Shown piece after piece: positions 40,732 through 48,557 of a stretch of 64,000 bases of DNA; within the stretch, counting starts at the first letter, position 1, and the number at the start of each line of letters is the position of its first letter. The position numbers and the translations under genes are program-made. The notes below the pieces were generated by a model. The model had not been told where the DNA came from and ran no database searches. It saw only the letters and a list, made by a program, of their open reading frames with translations. The DNA lies in assembly GCA_035560415.1 (NCBI GenBank), contig DATMZG010000117.1, forward strand, positions 22,066 to 86,065, in the 5' to 3' direction. This DNA is from DATMXT01 sp035560415. Lineage in GTDB: Bacteria; Bacillota; Clostridia; Oscillospirales; Feifaniaceae.

Positions 40732-41223
40732 CTACTTCACTTTTGAGATTCTGATTTTGCAGGTCGGGCAGCCGGTCGTGATGGTGTCGGTCAGCTCAAA
40801 CTTGAAGGCGGGATGGGTGCTCATCACGCCGCGGTCGCCGTCCATCGCAATGTCGCACAGGTGCCGGATTTTCTCCTCGTCATCCGTCATTTTCTGCCAC
40901 GCGGCCACGAGCGGGCAATAGTGGAAGTCGAGTTTGACCTCGTCCTCGGATTTTTCCATCTCAACTTCAAGCACCTTTTGAATGGTCTCAGGCAAAAAAG
41001 CGTCGCAAAAGGCCAGAAGGTCGTCGCCTGTCGGATATTTTGTGTTGCCGTGCATCACGCCGCAGCTGAAAATGGCCTCGCGGCCGGCCTCGTCCAGATC
41101 GATGCCGTGTTTTTCAAGCTGCTCGCACAGAAGATAAAACCACTGGGCCCGGTGCTCAAAAGCGGCCCGGAGGGTGTTGACTTCCTTGTCATCCAGATAT
41201 TTCGAAGGGGCGTTGTGAATCAT
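40732..41223 (-). CDS. L-2-amino-thiazoline-4-carboxylic acid (ATC) hydrolase-like protein
   Basis: A 163-residue protein with the marks of the ATC-hydrolase family: FHYCPLVAAWQKM near residue 100, HLCDIAMDGDRGVM near residue 120 and the ending FELTDTITTGCPTCKIRI. Experimentally known members open the thiazoline ring of ATC on the way to L-cysteine. Most Firmicutes members are annotated only by similarity, so the reaction is inferred. ATG at 41223 follows GGGAGGAAAACAAA. It lies 121 bases downstream of a cysteine desulfidase gene on the same strand, which is consistent with cysteine as the product. Confidence 0.75.
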   Translation of the reverse strand: MIHNAPSKYLDDKEVNTLRAAFEHRAQWFYLLCEQLEKHGIDLDEAGREAIFSCGVMHGNTKYPTGDDLLAFCDAFLPETIQKVLEVEMEKSEDEVKLDFHYCPLVAAWQKMTDDEEKIRHLCDIAMDGDRGVMSTHPAFKFELTDTITTGCPTCKIRISKVK

Positions 41224-41344
41224 TTTGTTTTCCTCCCGATTTGTTTGTTTCGAATGGCCTCCTGTCATACTCGGTTGAATTCACTGTGCCGGTACACGCC
41301 CTTTTGGCCATCCATACCACCCCCTTAAAAATCCGGTGTTTATT

Positions 41345-42634
41345 TTACTCTCCCCGCCGCTGGTTGCGGGAGCGTTCAATGAGCTTCACAATGACGCGGT
41401 CGGTCTCGGTCATGCCGGGGTTATTGAGCTGGCCCAGGTTGTAGAAGGTGTCCTCAATCGTGTTGCCGATGATGCCGACACCGGCCGGCAGCCCTACGCC
41501 CTCCGCCGCCAGATAGGCGAACTGCACGGCCGTCATGGCGGCGGTGCTCAGCTTTAAAGCGCAGGACTCCTTGGCCCCGTCGCAAAACATGCCGCCCAGC
41601 GTCCCGATTAAGGACTGCATGGCCAAGACCCCCTGCTCAAAGGAGCCCCCCAGCAGATACACGGTCGCCGCGGCGACGCCTGCCGAGGCCGCAATGGAGC
41701 AGCCGCAAAAGGCCGTCATGCGCTTGACATAGCCCTTTATGTAGACTGTGACCGTCGAGCTGATACAGAGCGCGCGGGCGGCGGTCGTCTCATCGGCCCC
41801 GAGCTCGTCCGCAACCACCTTGACCCCGATGAAGTTCGTGATGCCGTGGTTGCCGCTTCCGGCAATGGCCATGATCGGCACGATCAGCCCCTGCATGCGG
41901 GCTTCGCCGGCCGCCGCCGTCATGGCTCTGGCCTTTGCCGATATGCGGTTGCTTTCGGTCGGGGAATTGTCGTCAAGCGCCGCAAGGGACCTTCCGAGCC
42001 GCAGCGTATCGTCTGAAAGCCCGGTCCTTGCGGCCGCCAGATTGACCTGCGCAAAGTCGAGCAAAAAGTGAAGCTCGTCAAGTTCCATCGTCAGAATGCA
42101 GTCGTACAGCGCTTTTAAACCGTAGGTCAAAAAGAGGTCCTTACTCTCATCCGGCTTTGCAAAGTCCTTGTCGGCGAGGGTCACCCCGTCTTTTTCAATG
42201 TGGATGATGTTGGAGTAGTCGGCTGCAATGTCGACAATGGCCTCATGGCCGCCGCCCGTGACTGCGGCATGCACAAAGAGCGGGTCTGGAAAGTCGGCGT
42301 AGGAGACCGTCACCCCGCCCGCCGCAAGAAAAGCCTCGGCCTTTGCGAGAATTTCGGGCGTCACATAGTCGAGCACCGCGAGGCCCTCCTCGCTCTTGTC
42401 AATCAGACAGCCGAGCGCCGCCGCAATGTCGAGCCCCCGCCTGCCGGTACCGGGCACGCCGACGCTCACGCCGTTTTTATAGAGGTTTGGGCTCACGGTC
42501 ACGGCCACTTTTTCGGGAGTGGCGCCGAGCTCCCCCGCCGCCCGGGAGACGGCCAGCGTCACTGAACCGGGGTCGGTGCAGCCGGTGGACTTTTCAATCT
42601 CGCGCTTTAATACGCTCAGAATCAGTTCTTTCAT
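41345..42634 (-). CDS. cyuA: L-cysteine desulfidase (CyuA/UPF0597 family)
   Basis: Breaks L-cysteine down to pyruvate, ammonia and sulfide with an oxygen-sensitive [4Fe-4S] cluster. The 429-residue protein begins with REIEKSTGCTDPGSVTLAVS, the family hallmark, then PNLYKNGVSVGVPGTGRRG. It has SGNHGITNFIGV near residue 262 and MTAFCGCSIAASAGVAAATVYLLGG near residue 303, with Cys residues that can bind the cluster, and MFCDGAKESCALK near residue 355. A relation to serine dehydratase alpha chains is known. ATG at 42634 follows GCGGAGGACGGT. It is the first gene of a likely operon with ATC hydrolase, amidohydrolase and RidA. Confidence 0.9.
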   Translation of the reverse strand: MKELILSVLKREIEKSTGCTDPGSVTLAVSRAAGELGATPEKVAVTVSPNLYKNGVSVGVPGTGRRGLDIAAALGCLIDKSEEGLAVLDYVTPEILAKAEAFLAAGGVTVSYADFPDPLFVHAAVTGGGHEAIVDIAADYSNIIHIEKDGVTLADKDFAKPDESKDLFLTYGLKALYDCILTMELDELHFLLDFAQVNLAAARTGLSDDTLRLGRSLAALDDNSPTESNRISAKARAMTAAAGEARMQGLIVPIMAIAGSGNHGITNFIGVKVVADELGADETTAARALCISSTVTVYIKGYVKRMTAFCGCSIAASAGVAAATVYLLGGSFEQGVLAMQSLIGTLGGMFCDGAKESCALKLSTAAMTAVQFAYLAAEGVGLPAGVGIIGNTIEDTFYNLGQLNNPGMTETDRVIVKLIERSRNQRRGE

Positions 42635-42770
42635 ACCGTCCTCCGCATGTCGTCTGAATAATATTACCAGCATTTTAGCACAGTTTTTGCGGACTGTAAA
42701 CAAGAGAAAGCGGGTGCCGCATCACTTTGGGGCACGGGCAGAGCGCATGTGTGCGGTAAAGCATAGGACA

Positions 42771-42797
42771 AAAAAGCGGCACTTTTCAGTGCCGCTT
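42771..42797 (-). terminator. Terminator of the FMN-binding lipoprotein gene
   Basis: AAGCGGCACT pairs with AGTGCCGCTT; read on the minus strand it is followed by TTTTTG. A second smaller hairpin CGGGCT/AGCCCG lies at 42820-42835. Confidence 0.82.
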
Positions 42798-42892
42798 CCG
42801 CTATTCGACGGGCTCGCCCCGGGCTTTTAGCCCGGTTTCTGTCCTGCCATATTCTATGTACCGGCCGCCGTGTCGGCGGTCGTTGCGGGGGC

Positions 42893-43240
42893 CTATTGGC
42901 CCTTGGCCTCGGCGATGCAGGCTTTGGCGGCCTCAATGACGGCGTTGCTGGTGAAGGTTGCGCCCGCTACGGTGTCGACTTCGGCCGACTGTTTTTCGAC
43001 AATCTTGGCGGGCAGCTCATCGATGGCCTTGGAGCCGACGCCGGCGGTCTCGGAGGCGCCGGTGGCCTCGACCGATGTGATTTTGTCGGCGTCGAAGACC
43101 ATTTTCACGGTCACATCTCCACCATACCCGTCTGCGGTGGCCTCATAGGTGCCGGCAGTGTATGCGGGCTCGGTGGTTGTGCAGGCGGCAAGGCCAAAAC
43201 AGAGCGCCAGCGCCAGCATCAGGGACAGGGTTTTCTTCAT
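42893..43240 (-). CDS. FMN-binding domain lipoprotein
   Basis: A 115-residue exported protein. A signal peptide runs into the lipobox GLAAC (Cys19), so it should be lipid anchored outside the membrane. The rest is a single FMN_bind domain: GTYEATADGYGGDVTVKMVFDADKI, then VDTVAGATFTSNAVIEA, where the GAT-x-T/S stretch is the site flavinylated on Thr by ApbE in related proteins. Such proteins take part in extracytosolic electron transfer. No apbE or Rnf gene is nearby. ATG follows GAGGAGGAAAACCT. Confidence 0.9.
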   Translation of the reverse strand: MKKTLSLMLALALCFGLAACTTTEPAYTAGTYEATADGYGGDVTVKMVFDADKITSVEATGASETAGVGSKAIDELPAKIVEKQSAEVDTVAGATFTSNAVIEAAKACIAEAKGQ

Positions 43241-43360
43241 AGGTTTTCCTCCTCTTTTGTCTTTGCGTCAAATTGCTGTAACATCATTACACTGCAAGTA
43301 GTATGGCCTGCCAAGCATTGGTTTATGATGACAAGTTGAGTTTTCACGGGGGATACGCGT

Positions 43361-43393
43361 AAAAAGAACCCCGCCGCAGGCGGGGTTCTATCC
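43361..43393. terminator. Hairpin terminator
   Basis: AGAACCCCGCC pairs with GGCGGGGTTCT around GCA, preceded by an A-run and so a T-run on the minus strand. It ends the threonine dehydratase transcript. Confidence 0.85.
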
Positions 43394-43444
43394 TCCGTTG
43401 TGATGACCTGTGCCGGCAGTCTGACTCCACAGGACCTGCCGCCT

Positions 43445-44383
43445 CTATTCGGTCAAAATGGCGGCAAGCAGACCGCCGTCTATGTTGCCACCCGAGATGA
43501 CAATGGCGACGTTTTTACCTTCGAAGAGGGCAATATTTTGGTCATAGGCCGCAACGCCGACGGCGCCGGCCCCCTCGGCCACGACGTGGTCGCCCAGCAC
43601 CAGGGAGCGCACCGCGGCCCGGATGTCGGCCTCTTCCACGACGAGCACGTCGTCGATGACATCCCGCATGGCAAAGGGGATTTCGCCGACCCCGCCCACT
43701 AAAGCGTCGCAGACCGTGTCGCCCACGGTGTCGTATTCGAGGTGACAGACGTTATCCCGGATGGAGGCCGCCATGGCGGGGCAGGCGGCCGTCTGCACGC
43801 CGATGACTTTGATATCGGGACTCAGCCGCTTTGCGGCGACCGCAATTCCGGTGACAAGCCCGCCGCCGCCGATTGGGACCAGAATGACGTCGACTTTGGG
43901 CCAGTCCTCGCAGATTTCGAGCCCTATGGTGCCCTGCCCCGCAATGACCTCAAGGTCGGAGCAGGGGTCGATCATGGTCATGCCGCTCTCTTTGGCGGCG
44001 GCCTCGGCAATGGCGTGGCAGGCGTCGTAGGAGTCGCCCACCCGCACGACCTCGGCCCCGTATTTCGCGATTTTGTCGGTCTTGGCCTTGGGGGTTGCGG
44101 CCGGCACATAGACTTTTGCCTTTGAGATTCCCTCGAGCCGGGCCGCCAGCGACACGCCGGCCCCGTGGTTGCCGGAGGAGACCGCAATGACGCCGGCCGC
44201 GCGCTGCGTGGCCGTCAGCGAGGAGATTTTTGAGAGCGCCCCTCTGATTTTAAAAGAGCCGAGCGGCTGCCGGCACTCAAGCTTGAGTCTGGCGTCGCGC
44301 ACCGTCGAGGGCAAAAGCTCAGTGCGGGCCACCCGGCCGTTAATGCGTTTGCGGGCTGCCAGAATGTCCGAATAAGTGACCAT
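43445..44383 (-). CDS. Threonine dehydratase (catabolic, short form)
   Basis: A 312-residue PLP enzyme of fold type II that turns threonine into 2-oxobutyrate and ammonia. Motifs: PLGSFKIRGA near residue 40 with the PLP Lys, SSGNHGAGVSLAA near residue 68, VPIGGGGLVTGIAVA near residue 171 (phosphate loop) and ISGGNIDGG at the C-terminus. There is no regulatory ACT domain, so it is the degradative type or a serine/threonine racemase-like relative. ATG at 44383 follows CAGGAGGTTTTTTCA. Product imines would be handled by the RidA encoded nearby. Confidence 0.9.
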   Translation of the reverse strand: MVTYSDILAARKRINGRVARTELLPSTVRDARLKLECRQPLGSFKIRGALSKISSLTATQRAAGVIAVSSGNHGAGVSLAARLEGISKAKVYVPAATPKAKTDKIAKYGAEVVRVGDSYDACHAIAEAAAKESGMTMIDPCSDLEVIAGQGTIGLEICEDWPKVDVILVPIGGGGLVTGIAVAAKRLSPDIKVIGVQTAACPAMAASIRDNVCHLEYDTVGDTVCDALVGGVGEIPFAMRDVIDDVLVVEEADIRAAVRSLVLGDHVVAEGAGAVGVAAYDQNIALFEGKNVAIVISGGNIDGGLLAAILTE

Positions 44384-44516
44384 TGAAAAAACCTCCTGTG
44401 ATGTTCGCGCATTTGCGCTATTACAGGCGGGGAGTATGTACGCGCCGCGGCCGCCTGCGGTCATTATATCGTATATCCGCCCCAAAAACAACCATACTAC
44501 CGGCGAGGTGAGGACA

Positions 44517-44969
44517 ATGAACGCCATGAACATGGACAAACAACAGTATTCGGCCTATGTGAAAGAGCGCTCCGAAAATTCGCCGCTCGTCAAAGATATG
44601 CTGAAAGCGTTTTTCTTTGGCGGCGCCATCTGCACGGTCGGCCAGGGGGTCTCGGAGCTGTGGCGGCTTGCGGGCATGGACAAGCCGCAGGCGTCCGCCG
44701 CCACCTCGGTCACCATGGTTTTCATCGGCGCCCTGCTGACCGGGCTGTCGCTCTACGACAACCTCGCCAAACACGGCGGGGCCGGCACCATCATCCCCAT
44801 CACGGGCTTTGCCAACTCCATTGTGTCCCCGGCCATGGAGTTCAAAAGCGAGGGGCTGGTGCTCGGCATGGCGGCCAAGATGTTTGTCATCGCGGGGCCG
44901 GTGCTGGTCTACGGCATCACGGCAAGCGTCGTCTACGGAATCATTCTGGCGCTGTTCAGGCTTGTATAA
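44517..44969 (+). CDS. spoVAC: Stage V sporulation protein AC
   Basis: A 150-residue integral membrane protein of the SpoVA channel, which moves Ca-dipicolinate into the forespore and releases it during germination. It has the soluble start QQYSAYVKERSENSPLVKDMLKAFFFGGAICTVGQG and three to four membrane segments, with GGAGTIIPITGFANSIVSPAMEFKSEG near residue 85, the stretch conserved between SpoVAC and SpoVAE. ATG at 44517 follows GGCGAGGTGAGGACA. A terminator separates it from spoVAD. Transcription in the forespore by sigma-G is expected, but the promoter is not clear (see rejected items). Confidence 0.95.
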   Translation: MNAMNMDKQQYSAYVKERSENSPLVKDMLKAFFFGGAICTVGQGVSELWRLAGMDKPQASAATSVTMVFIGALLTGLSLYDNLAKHGGAGTIIPITGFANSIVSPAMEFKSEGLVLGMAAKMFVIAGPVLVYGITASVVYGIILALFRLV

Positions 44970-44971
44970 CA

Positions 44972-44993
44972 GGGGCCGCCGGCCCCTTTTTTG
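44972..44993 (+). terminator. Intrinsic terminator between spoVAC and spoVAD
   Basis: GGGGCC pairs with GGCCCC across a three-base loop and is followed by TTTTTT. In other sporeformers these genes are one operon, so a terminator here is unusual. Confidence 0.75.
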
Positions 44994-45078
44994 TCGGCGA
45001 AAGCCCCCGCGGGCGGGTCATATTTTTCGCAAAACGAATAATACTATGACTAAATACACTTTGAAATGGTGGGTGAAC

Positions 45079-46083
45079 ATGGGAAAAAGACAGGGCCAAA
45101 CGCTCATTTTGAGCGACCCGCCGTATGTCATGGCGGCGGCGGCGGTCGTCGGTAAAAAAGAGGGGGAGGGCCCGCTTGCGGCCGATTTTGACGTCGTTGA
45201 GCAGGACTCCTACTGCGGGCAGAAGACCTGGGAGAAGGCTGAGAGCACCCTGCAAAAGCGCACGGCCGACATTGCGCTGACCAAGGCCGGCGTCGCCCCC
45301 GGCGACGTCGACATTGTGCTGGCCGGCGACCTGCTCAACCAGTGCACCGCAAGCTGTTTCGGGCTCGTGGAGCTCGGCCGGCCGATGCTGGGGCTTTTCG
45401 GGGCCTGTTCCACCGCCGCCGAGGGGCTTGCCGCCGCAAGCCTGCTCGTGGACGGAGGGTTTGCACAGACGGCCCTGACCATCACCTCCTCGCATTTTTG
45501 CACGGCCGAGCGGCAGTTTCGGCTGCCCCTCTCCTACGGCGGGCAGCGTCCGCCCACCGCCCAGTGGACCGTGACAGGGGCGGCGGCCTTTGTGCTGGGC
45601 AAAAAACACGTCGTGCAGGGGGCTCCGGTGCGCATCAAAGCCTGCGCCGTCGGCGTTCCGGTCGACATGGGCATTGCCGACGTCAACAACATGGGCGCGG
45701 CCATGGCGCCGGCCGCCATTGACACCCTGAGCGGCTTTTTCACCGACACCGGCACGAATAAAGACCACTTCGACCTCATTGTCACGGGGGATTTAGGCGC
45801 CGTGGGACACGCAATCGTCGCCGAGAAAATGGGGCTTGGCGAAAATTACAACGACTGCGGACTCATGGTCTTCGACCTCAAACAGCAGGACGTCCACGCG
45901 GGGGGCTCGGGCTGCGGCTGCTCGGCCGTCGTCACGGCCGGCCACATTCTGCGCCGCATGCGGGCGGGGGAGCTGAAGTCGGTGCTGCTGGTCGGCACCG
46001 GCGCCCTGATGTCCACCACCTCCTTCCAACAGGGGGAGAACATCATTGGCATCGCCCACCTCGTCTGGCTGTCGGCCGAGTGA
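45079..46083 (+). CDS. spoVAD: Stage V sporulation protein AD
   Basis: A 334-residue soluble SpoVA component with a thiolase-like fold that binds dipicolinic acid. Typical stretches are LSDPPYVMAAAAVVGKKEGEGPL near residue 8, CTASCFGLVELGRPMLGLFGACSTAAEGLA near residue 91, ITSSHFCTAERQFRLPLSYGGQRPPTAQWTVTGAAA near residue 133 and VTGDLGAVGHAI near residue 234. I prefer the ATG at 45079 (MGKRQ), preceded by GGTGGGTGAAC. An in-frame ATG at 45046 would add 11 residues. Confidence 0.95.
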   Translation: MGKRQGQTLILSDPPYVMAAAAVVGKKEGEGPLAADFDVVEQDSYCGQKTWEKAESTLQKRTADIALTKAGVAPGDVDIVLAGDLLNQCTASCFGLVELGRPMLGLFGACSTAAEGLAAASLLVDGGFAQTALTITSSHFCTAERQFRLPLSYGGQRPPTAQWTVTGAAAFVLGKKHVVQGAPVRIKACAVGVPVDMGIADVNNMGAAMAPAAIDTLSGFFTDTGTNKDHFDLIVTGDLGAVGHAIVAEKMGLGENYNDCGLMVFDLKQQDVHAGGSGCGCSAVVTAGHILRRMRAGELKSVLLVGTGALMSTTSFQQGENIIGIAHLVWLSAE

Positions 46084-46091
46084 TCAGCAGA

Positions 46092-46132
46092 ATAAAAAAC
46101 CGCAAAGCCGGACGGCAGCCGGTTTTGCGGTG
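46092..46132 (-). terminator. Terminator after the antisense small membrane protein gene
   Basis: CCGCAAAGCCGG pairs with CCGGTTTTGCGG across ACGGCAG, with an A-run on the left, meaning TTTTTT on the minus strand. It also follows spoVAD. Confidence 0.8.
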
Positions 46133-46145
46133 AGCGGGGAAGAAA

Positions 46146-46343
46146 CTATTTCCGAAGCAGCGTAAACAAATAGCTGACTGCGACAATGACTCCGGCCACG
46201 ATGGCGCCGCCCTTGACCAGCCGCACAGCGACGCCCTCTTCACGGAAACCCGTAAAATAGCCCTTGAACCGGGCGAGAAACTCATCGCGGCGGCGCAGCT
46301 TGCGATAGCGCCTGAGCTGCTGTTTGATAAACGTTGTTTCCAT
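46146..46343 (-). CDS. Small single-pass membrane protein, antisense within spoVA locus
   Basis: A 65-residue protein with a highly basic start (QQLRRYRKLRRRDEFLARFKGYF) and one hydrophobic segment near the C-terminus (GGAIVAGVIVAVSYLFTLL). ATG follows GAGGAGGGAGTTGC, an excellent ribosome binding site, and a terminator stands past its stop, so it is a real gene. No family recognised. It is read against spoVAD and spoVAE and separates them. A role in spore formation is only a guess from position. Confidence 0.75.
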   Translation of the reverse strand: METTFIKQQLRRYRKLRRRDEFLARFKGYFTGFREEGVAVRLVKGGAIVAGVIVAVSYLFTLLRK

Positions 46344-46424
46344 GCAACTCCCTCCTCATATTTCTTTCATCTATTTTATGACACCCGGGGACAGGCGTCA
46401 ACTACTAATTTCAGGAGGTTGCAC

Positions 46425-46778
46425 ATGCAATACGTCATGGCCTTTGCGGTGGGCGGCGCAATCTGCGCAGTGGCCCAGGTGCTCATCGACCGCACCAAGC
46501 TGACCCCCGCGCGCATTGTCGTGCTCTTTGTCGTCTCGGGCGTCGCCTTGACGGCGGTCGGGGTCTACGACAAGCTGGTCGAAATCGGCGGGGCGGGCGC
46601 CACCGTGCCCATTTCGGGCTTTGGCTATTCGCTGGCCAAAGGGGTTGAAAAGGCCGTGGCAAGCCAGGGGGCGCTCGGCATTTTGACCGGCGGCATTACG
46701 GCGACGGCGGCCGGCATCACCGGCGCCATCTTCTTCGGGTTTATCATGGCCCTCGCCTTCAAGCCAAAGGCGAAATAA
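46425..46778 (+). CDS. spoVAE: Stage V sporulation protein AE (SpoVAEb type)
   Basis: A 117-residue membrane protein of the SpoVA channel. It carries FAVGGAICAVAQVLIDRTKLTPARIVVLFVVSGVALTAVGVYDKLVEIGGAGATVPISGFGYSLAKGVEKA, which is the family pattern and resembles SpoVAC. ATG at 46425 sits six bases after AGGAGG; a TTG at 46419 directly abuts the site and is unlikely. It has its own leader, being cut off from spoVAD by the antisense gene. Confidence 0.93.
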   Translation: MQYVMAFAVGGAICAVAQVLIDRTKLTPARIVVLFVVSGVALTAVGVYDKLVEIGGAGATVPISGFGYSLAKGVEKAVASQGALGILTGGITATAAGITGAIFFGFIMALAFKPKAK

Positions 46779-46794
46779 GCAGACTTTGCATGAT

Positions 46795-46826
46795 AAGGGG
46801 CAAACTGTCATAGTTTGCCCCTTACC
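46795..46826. terminator. Terminator between convergent spoVAE and DinB-like genes
   Basis: AAGGGGCAAACT pairs with AGTTTGCCCCTT across GTCAT. It suits both flanking genes. Confidence 0.8.
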
Positions 46827-46865
46827 GTATTCTTATGAGCATAAACTTCATGAGATTGAACGAAT

Positions 46866-47561
46866 TCAGCTTCGGTAAAAATTTTTTCCGGTCCGAAACA
46901 ACGCTTTCCACCGACAGCAGTCGTTCAAGTGGAGCATCACATGGCGGGTGGGCGGCATCAACAAAATTCCCGTAACATCCTTTTTCGCCCAATAACCCAG
47001 CAGCCATATCGATTCCTCTTCGCTTGTCACGCCGCCGTCCCTGAGGATTTTCGCCAACCCCTCGGAAGACGTCTCCCGCGTCATATCTCCAGGCAATAAA
47101 CGCTGTACGATTCGCCTTGTCCTTTTGCCGACTTCATTTCTGTAATGCAATAATTCTGCGATATCAAGGTTTTTGCTCAAACGCATGATTTCGTCATCCG
47201 TCAGGGCGTTTCCCGTGTCGGTGATGGGCGCATTCATTTTTTGCTTCAATTCATCGTTGAACAACTGCTCTTCACCGGCCACTAAAACCGACATGGTCAA
47301 ATCCTCAATTCTTGCGATATGCCAAATCGCCCATGCGATCGTTTCGTCTTTGGCTGTCGGCATGACGGCGTATTCGGCACAGCGCAAATCTCCGATGAGT
47401 TTATCCACTTCGTTTGGCTCTGTGCCGGATATTTCCGATGCGTGCAGCTTTGCGTGGAGCGCTAAAAACAGCGCGACGGACTCAACCGTTTTATTGGGTT
47501 TGCGTATGATCTGCTGCAGCTGCGCATGCTTTTCACTTAACCCTTCTCCGAAATATTTCAC
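46866..47561 (-). CDS. DinB-like (DUF664-type) protein
   Basis: A 231-residue helical protein. AWAIWHIARIEDLTMSVLVAGEEQ near residue 75 is the DinB-type helix with a metal-binding His. A second His is in the C-terminal RHVMLHLNDCCRWKAL near residue 205. DinB-fold proteins are often thiol transferases (bacillithiol, mycothiol) or damage-inducible proteins of unknown function. GTG at 47561 follows GGGGAGGCGCGCAACC; a TTG at 47579 lies inside that site. The promoter has an extended -10 and a perfect palindrome at the transcription start, so the gene is probably repressed until a signal arrives. Local GC is lower than in neighbours. Confidence 0.7.
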   Translation of the reverse strand: MKYFGEGLSEKHAQLQQIIRKPNKTVESVALFLALHAKLHASEISGTEPNEVDKLIGDLRCAEYAVMPTAKDETIAWAIWHIARIEDLTMSVLVAGEEQLFNDELKQKMNAPITDTGNALTDDEIMRLSKNLDIAELLHYRNEVGKRTRRIVQRLLPGDMTRETSSEGLAKILRDGGVTSEEESIWLLGYWAKKDVTGILLMPPTRHVMLHLNDCCRWKALFRTGKNFYRS

Positions 47562-47579
47562 GGTTGCGCGCCTCCCCAA

Positions 47580-47614
47580 GGGAATGTAAGAGCCTTACAT
47601 TCCCCTAAATTATA
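47580..47614 (-). promoter_or_regulatory. Promoter with perfect palindromic operator for the DinB-like gene
   Basis: GGGAATGTAAG and CTTACATTCCC form a perfect 11-bp inverted repeat around AGC (47580-47604). On the minus strand it starts right after the extended -10 box TGCTATAAT (47609-47614 plus TGC). The position over the transcription start is that of a repressor operator; it could also fold as a leader hairpin just ahead of the ribosome binding site. Confidence 0.7.
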
Positions 47615-47663
47615 GCAGATTTTGCCGGCAATTCCCATCGTTTTGTCTGCGAATGGGCGGATA

Positions 47664-47708
47664 AAAAAGCCCTGCCGTTTCTTTGAGAAAGAGGCAGGGG
47701 TTTTTTTA
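47664..47708. terminator. Hairpin terminator of the YoaK-like gene
   Basis: AAAAAAGCCCTGCC and GGCAGGGGTTTTTTT arms enclose a loop that can pair further (TTTCTTTGAGAAAG). It lies past the stop codon of the leftward YoaK-like gene. Confidence 0.8.
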
Positions 47709-47760
47709 TGATGGATTTTGTTTGAACTTAAGTGACATACCCCAAAAGTAAAGTCTTTTT

Positions 47761-48477
47761 TCACGCGCTCTTGCCTTCGGAGAACATCGCAATAAACGTG
47801 ATGAGCAAAATGCCGCTGCAAACCAGAATGGCCCGTTCTTGCCAGAGCTCAACCGAGTAACTTGCAAGCAGGGAGCCGATGAAGAACACGATGACGAGCG
47901 CCAGCATCGTCAGCCCTTCAAACAGCACATAGCGGGCGCCGTGAAGGGAGTAGACGCTGAGGCTCCGGGCGACGTTTTGCAGCCCGCCGATTGAAAAAAC
48001 GACTTCGCCGTCCACCCGGCGCACCCGCAGAAAGGTCTCGGTCTGGGAGCCCCAGACAAAGGCCCCGAAAGACAAAGCCACAAGATTGTGGTGCTGCGGC
48101 AGAAAGCCCATGGCGGTGAGCAGCGCCGCCGAAACGAGCACGGTGACCTGCCGCCAGTGGAGCCGGGACGGGCGCAGCGTGAACCGGTGCCGAATCAGGA
48201 CGGTCAGCAGGATGCCGAGCAGAAAGAAAACGATGCAGCAGAGATACGGCAGGGCGTTTTCCCAGTTGTTTTGCGCAATGTGAATTGCAAGCCGGGTCAG
48301 GTTTCCGCGCTGGGTGTGGACCGTGATGTCCCCGCGGATTAAGCAGGTGTAAGCGCCTAAGAAACCGCCGCCGAATGCGAGAATGAGCGCCAGGAACAGA
48401 GAATCCGACGTCTGCCGTATGGCGGGAAGTTCAGCCTGCTCTACGGCAGGCTCCAGGGTCTGCGTGGGGGCGGGCAT
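47761..48477 (-). CDS. YoaK-family (DUF1275) membrane protein
   Basis: A 238-residue membrane protein with about six hydrophobic segments. The first two contain LALILAFGGGFLGAYTCLIRGDITVHTQRGNLTRLAIHIAQ, matching the DUF1275 hallmark (G-x-x-D/G-A-x-T, then Q-x-G-N). FGAFVWGSQTETFLRV follows near residue 140. Function unknown; DUF1275 proteins are widespread putative transporters. It differs from the usual pattern in having Gly-Ala where many have Asp-Ala. ATG follows AAAGGAACACCTT. Confidence 0.75.
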   Translation of the reverse strand: MPAPTQTLEPAVEQAELPAIRQTSDSLFLALILAFGGGFLGAYTCLIRGDITVHTQRGNLTRLAIHIAQNNWENALPYLCCIVFFLLGILLTVLIRHRFTLRPSRLHWRQVTVLVSAALLTAMGFLPQHHNLVALSFGAFVWGSQTETFLRVRRVDGEVVFSIGGLQNVARSLSVYSLHGARYVLFEGLTMLALVIVFFIGSLLASYSVELWQERAILVCSGILLITFIAMFSEGKSA

Positions 48478-48557
48478 AAGGTGTTCCTTTCAAAAGAATC
48501 TGTTTTTTATACAAAATGATTGCCTTATGCCCATATTAATATTTCTTAGCGTAAAAG

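Noticed and set aside
44434..44468. Sigma-G-like promoter (GTATGTA ... CATTATA) before spoVAC
   Set aside because: The -10 resembles the consensus, but the spacing to the best -35 is about 19-21 bases where 17-18 is usual, so I do not list it as a feature.
47558..47821. 87-codon minus-strand open frame across the DinB operator and a terminator
   Set aside because: It runs through a hairpin terminator, a promoter and a palindrome, so it cannot be a sensible gene.
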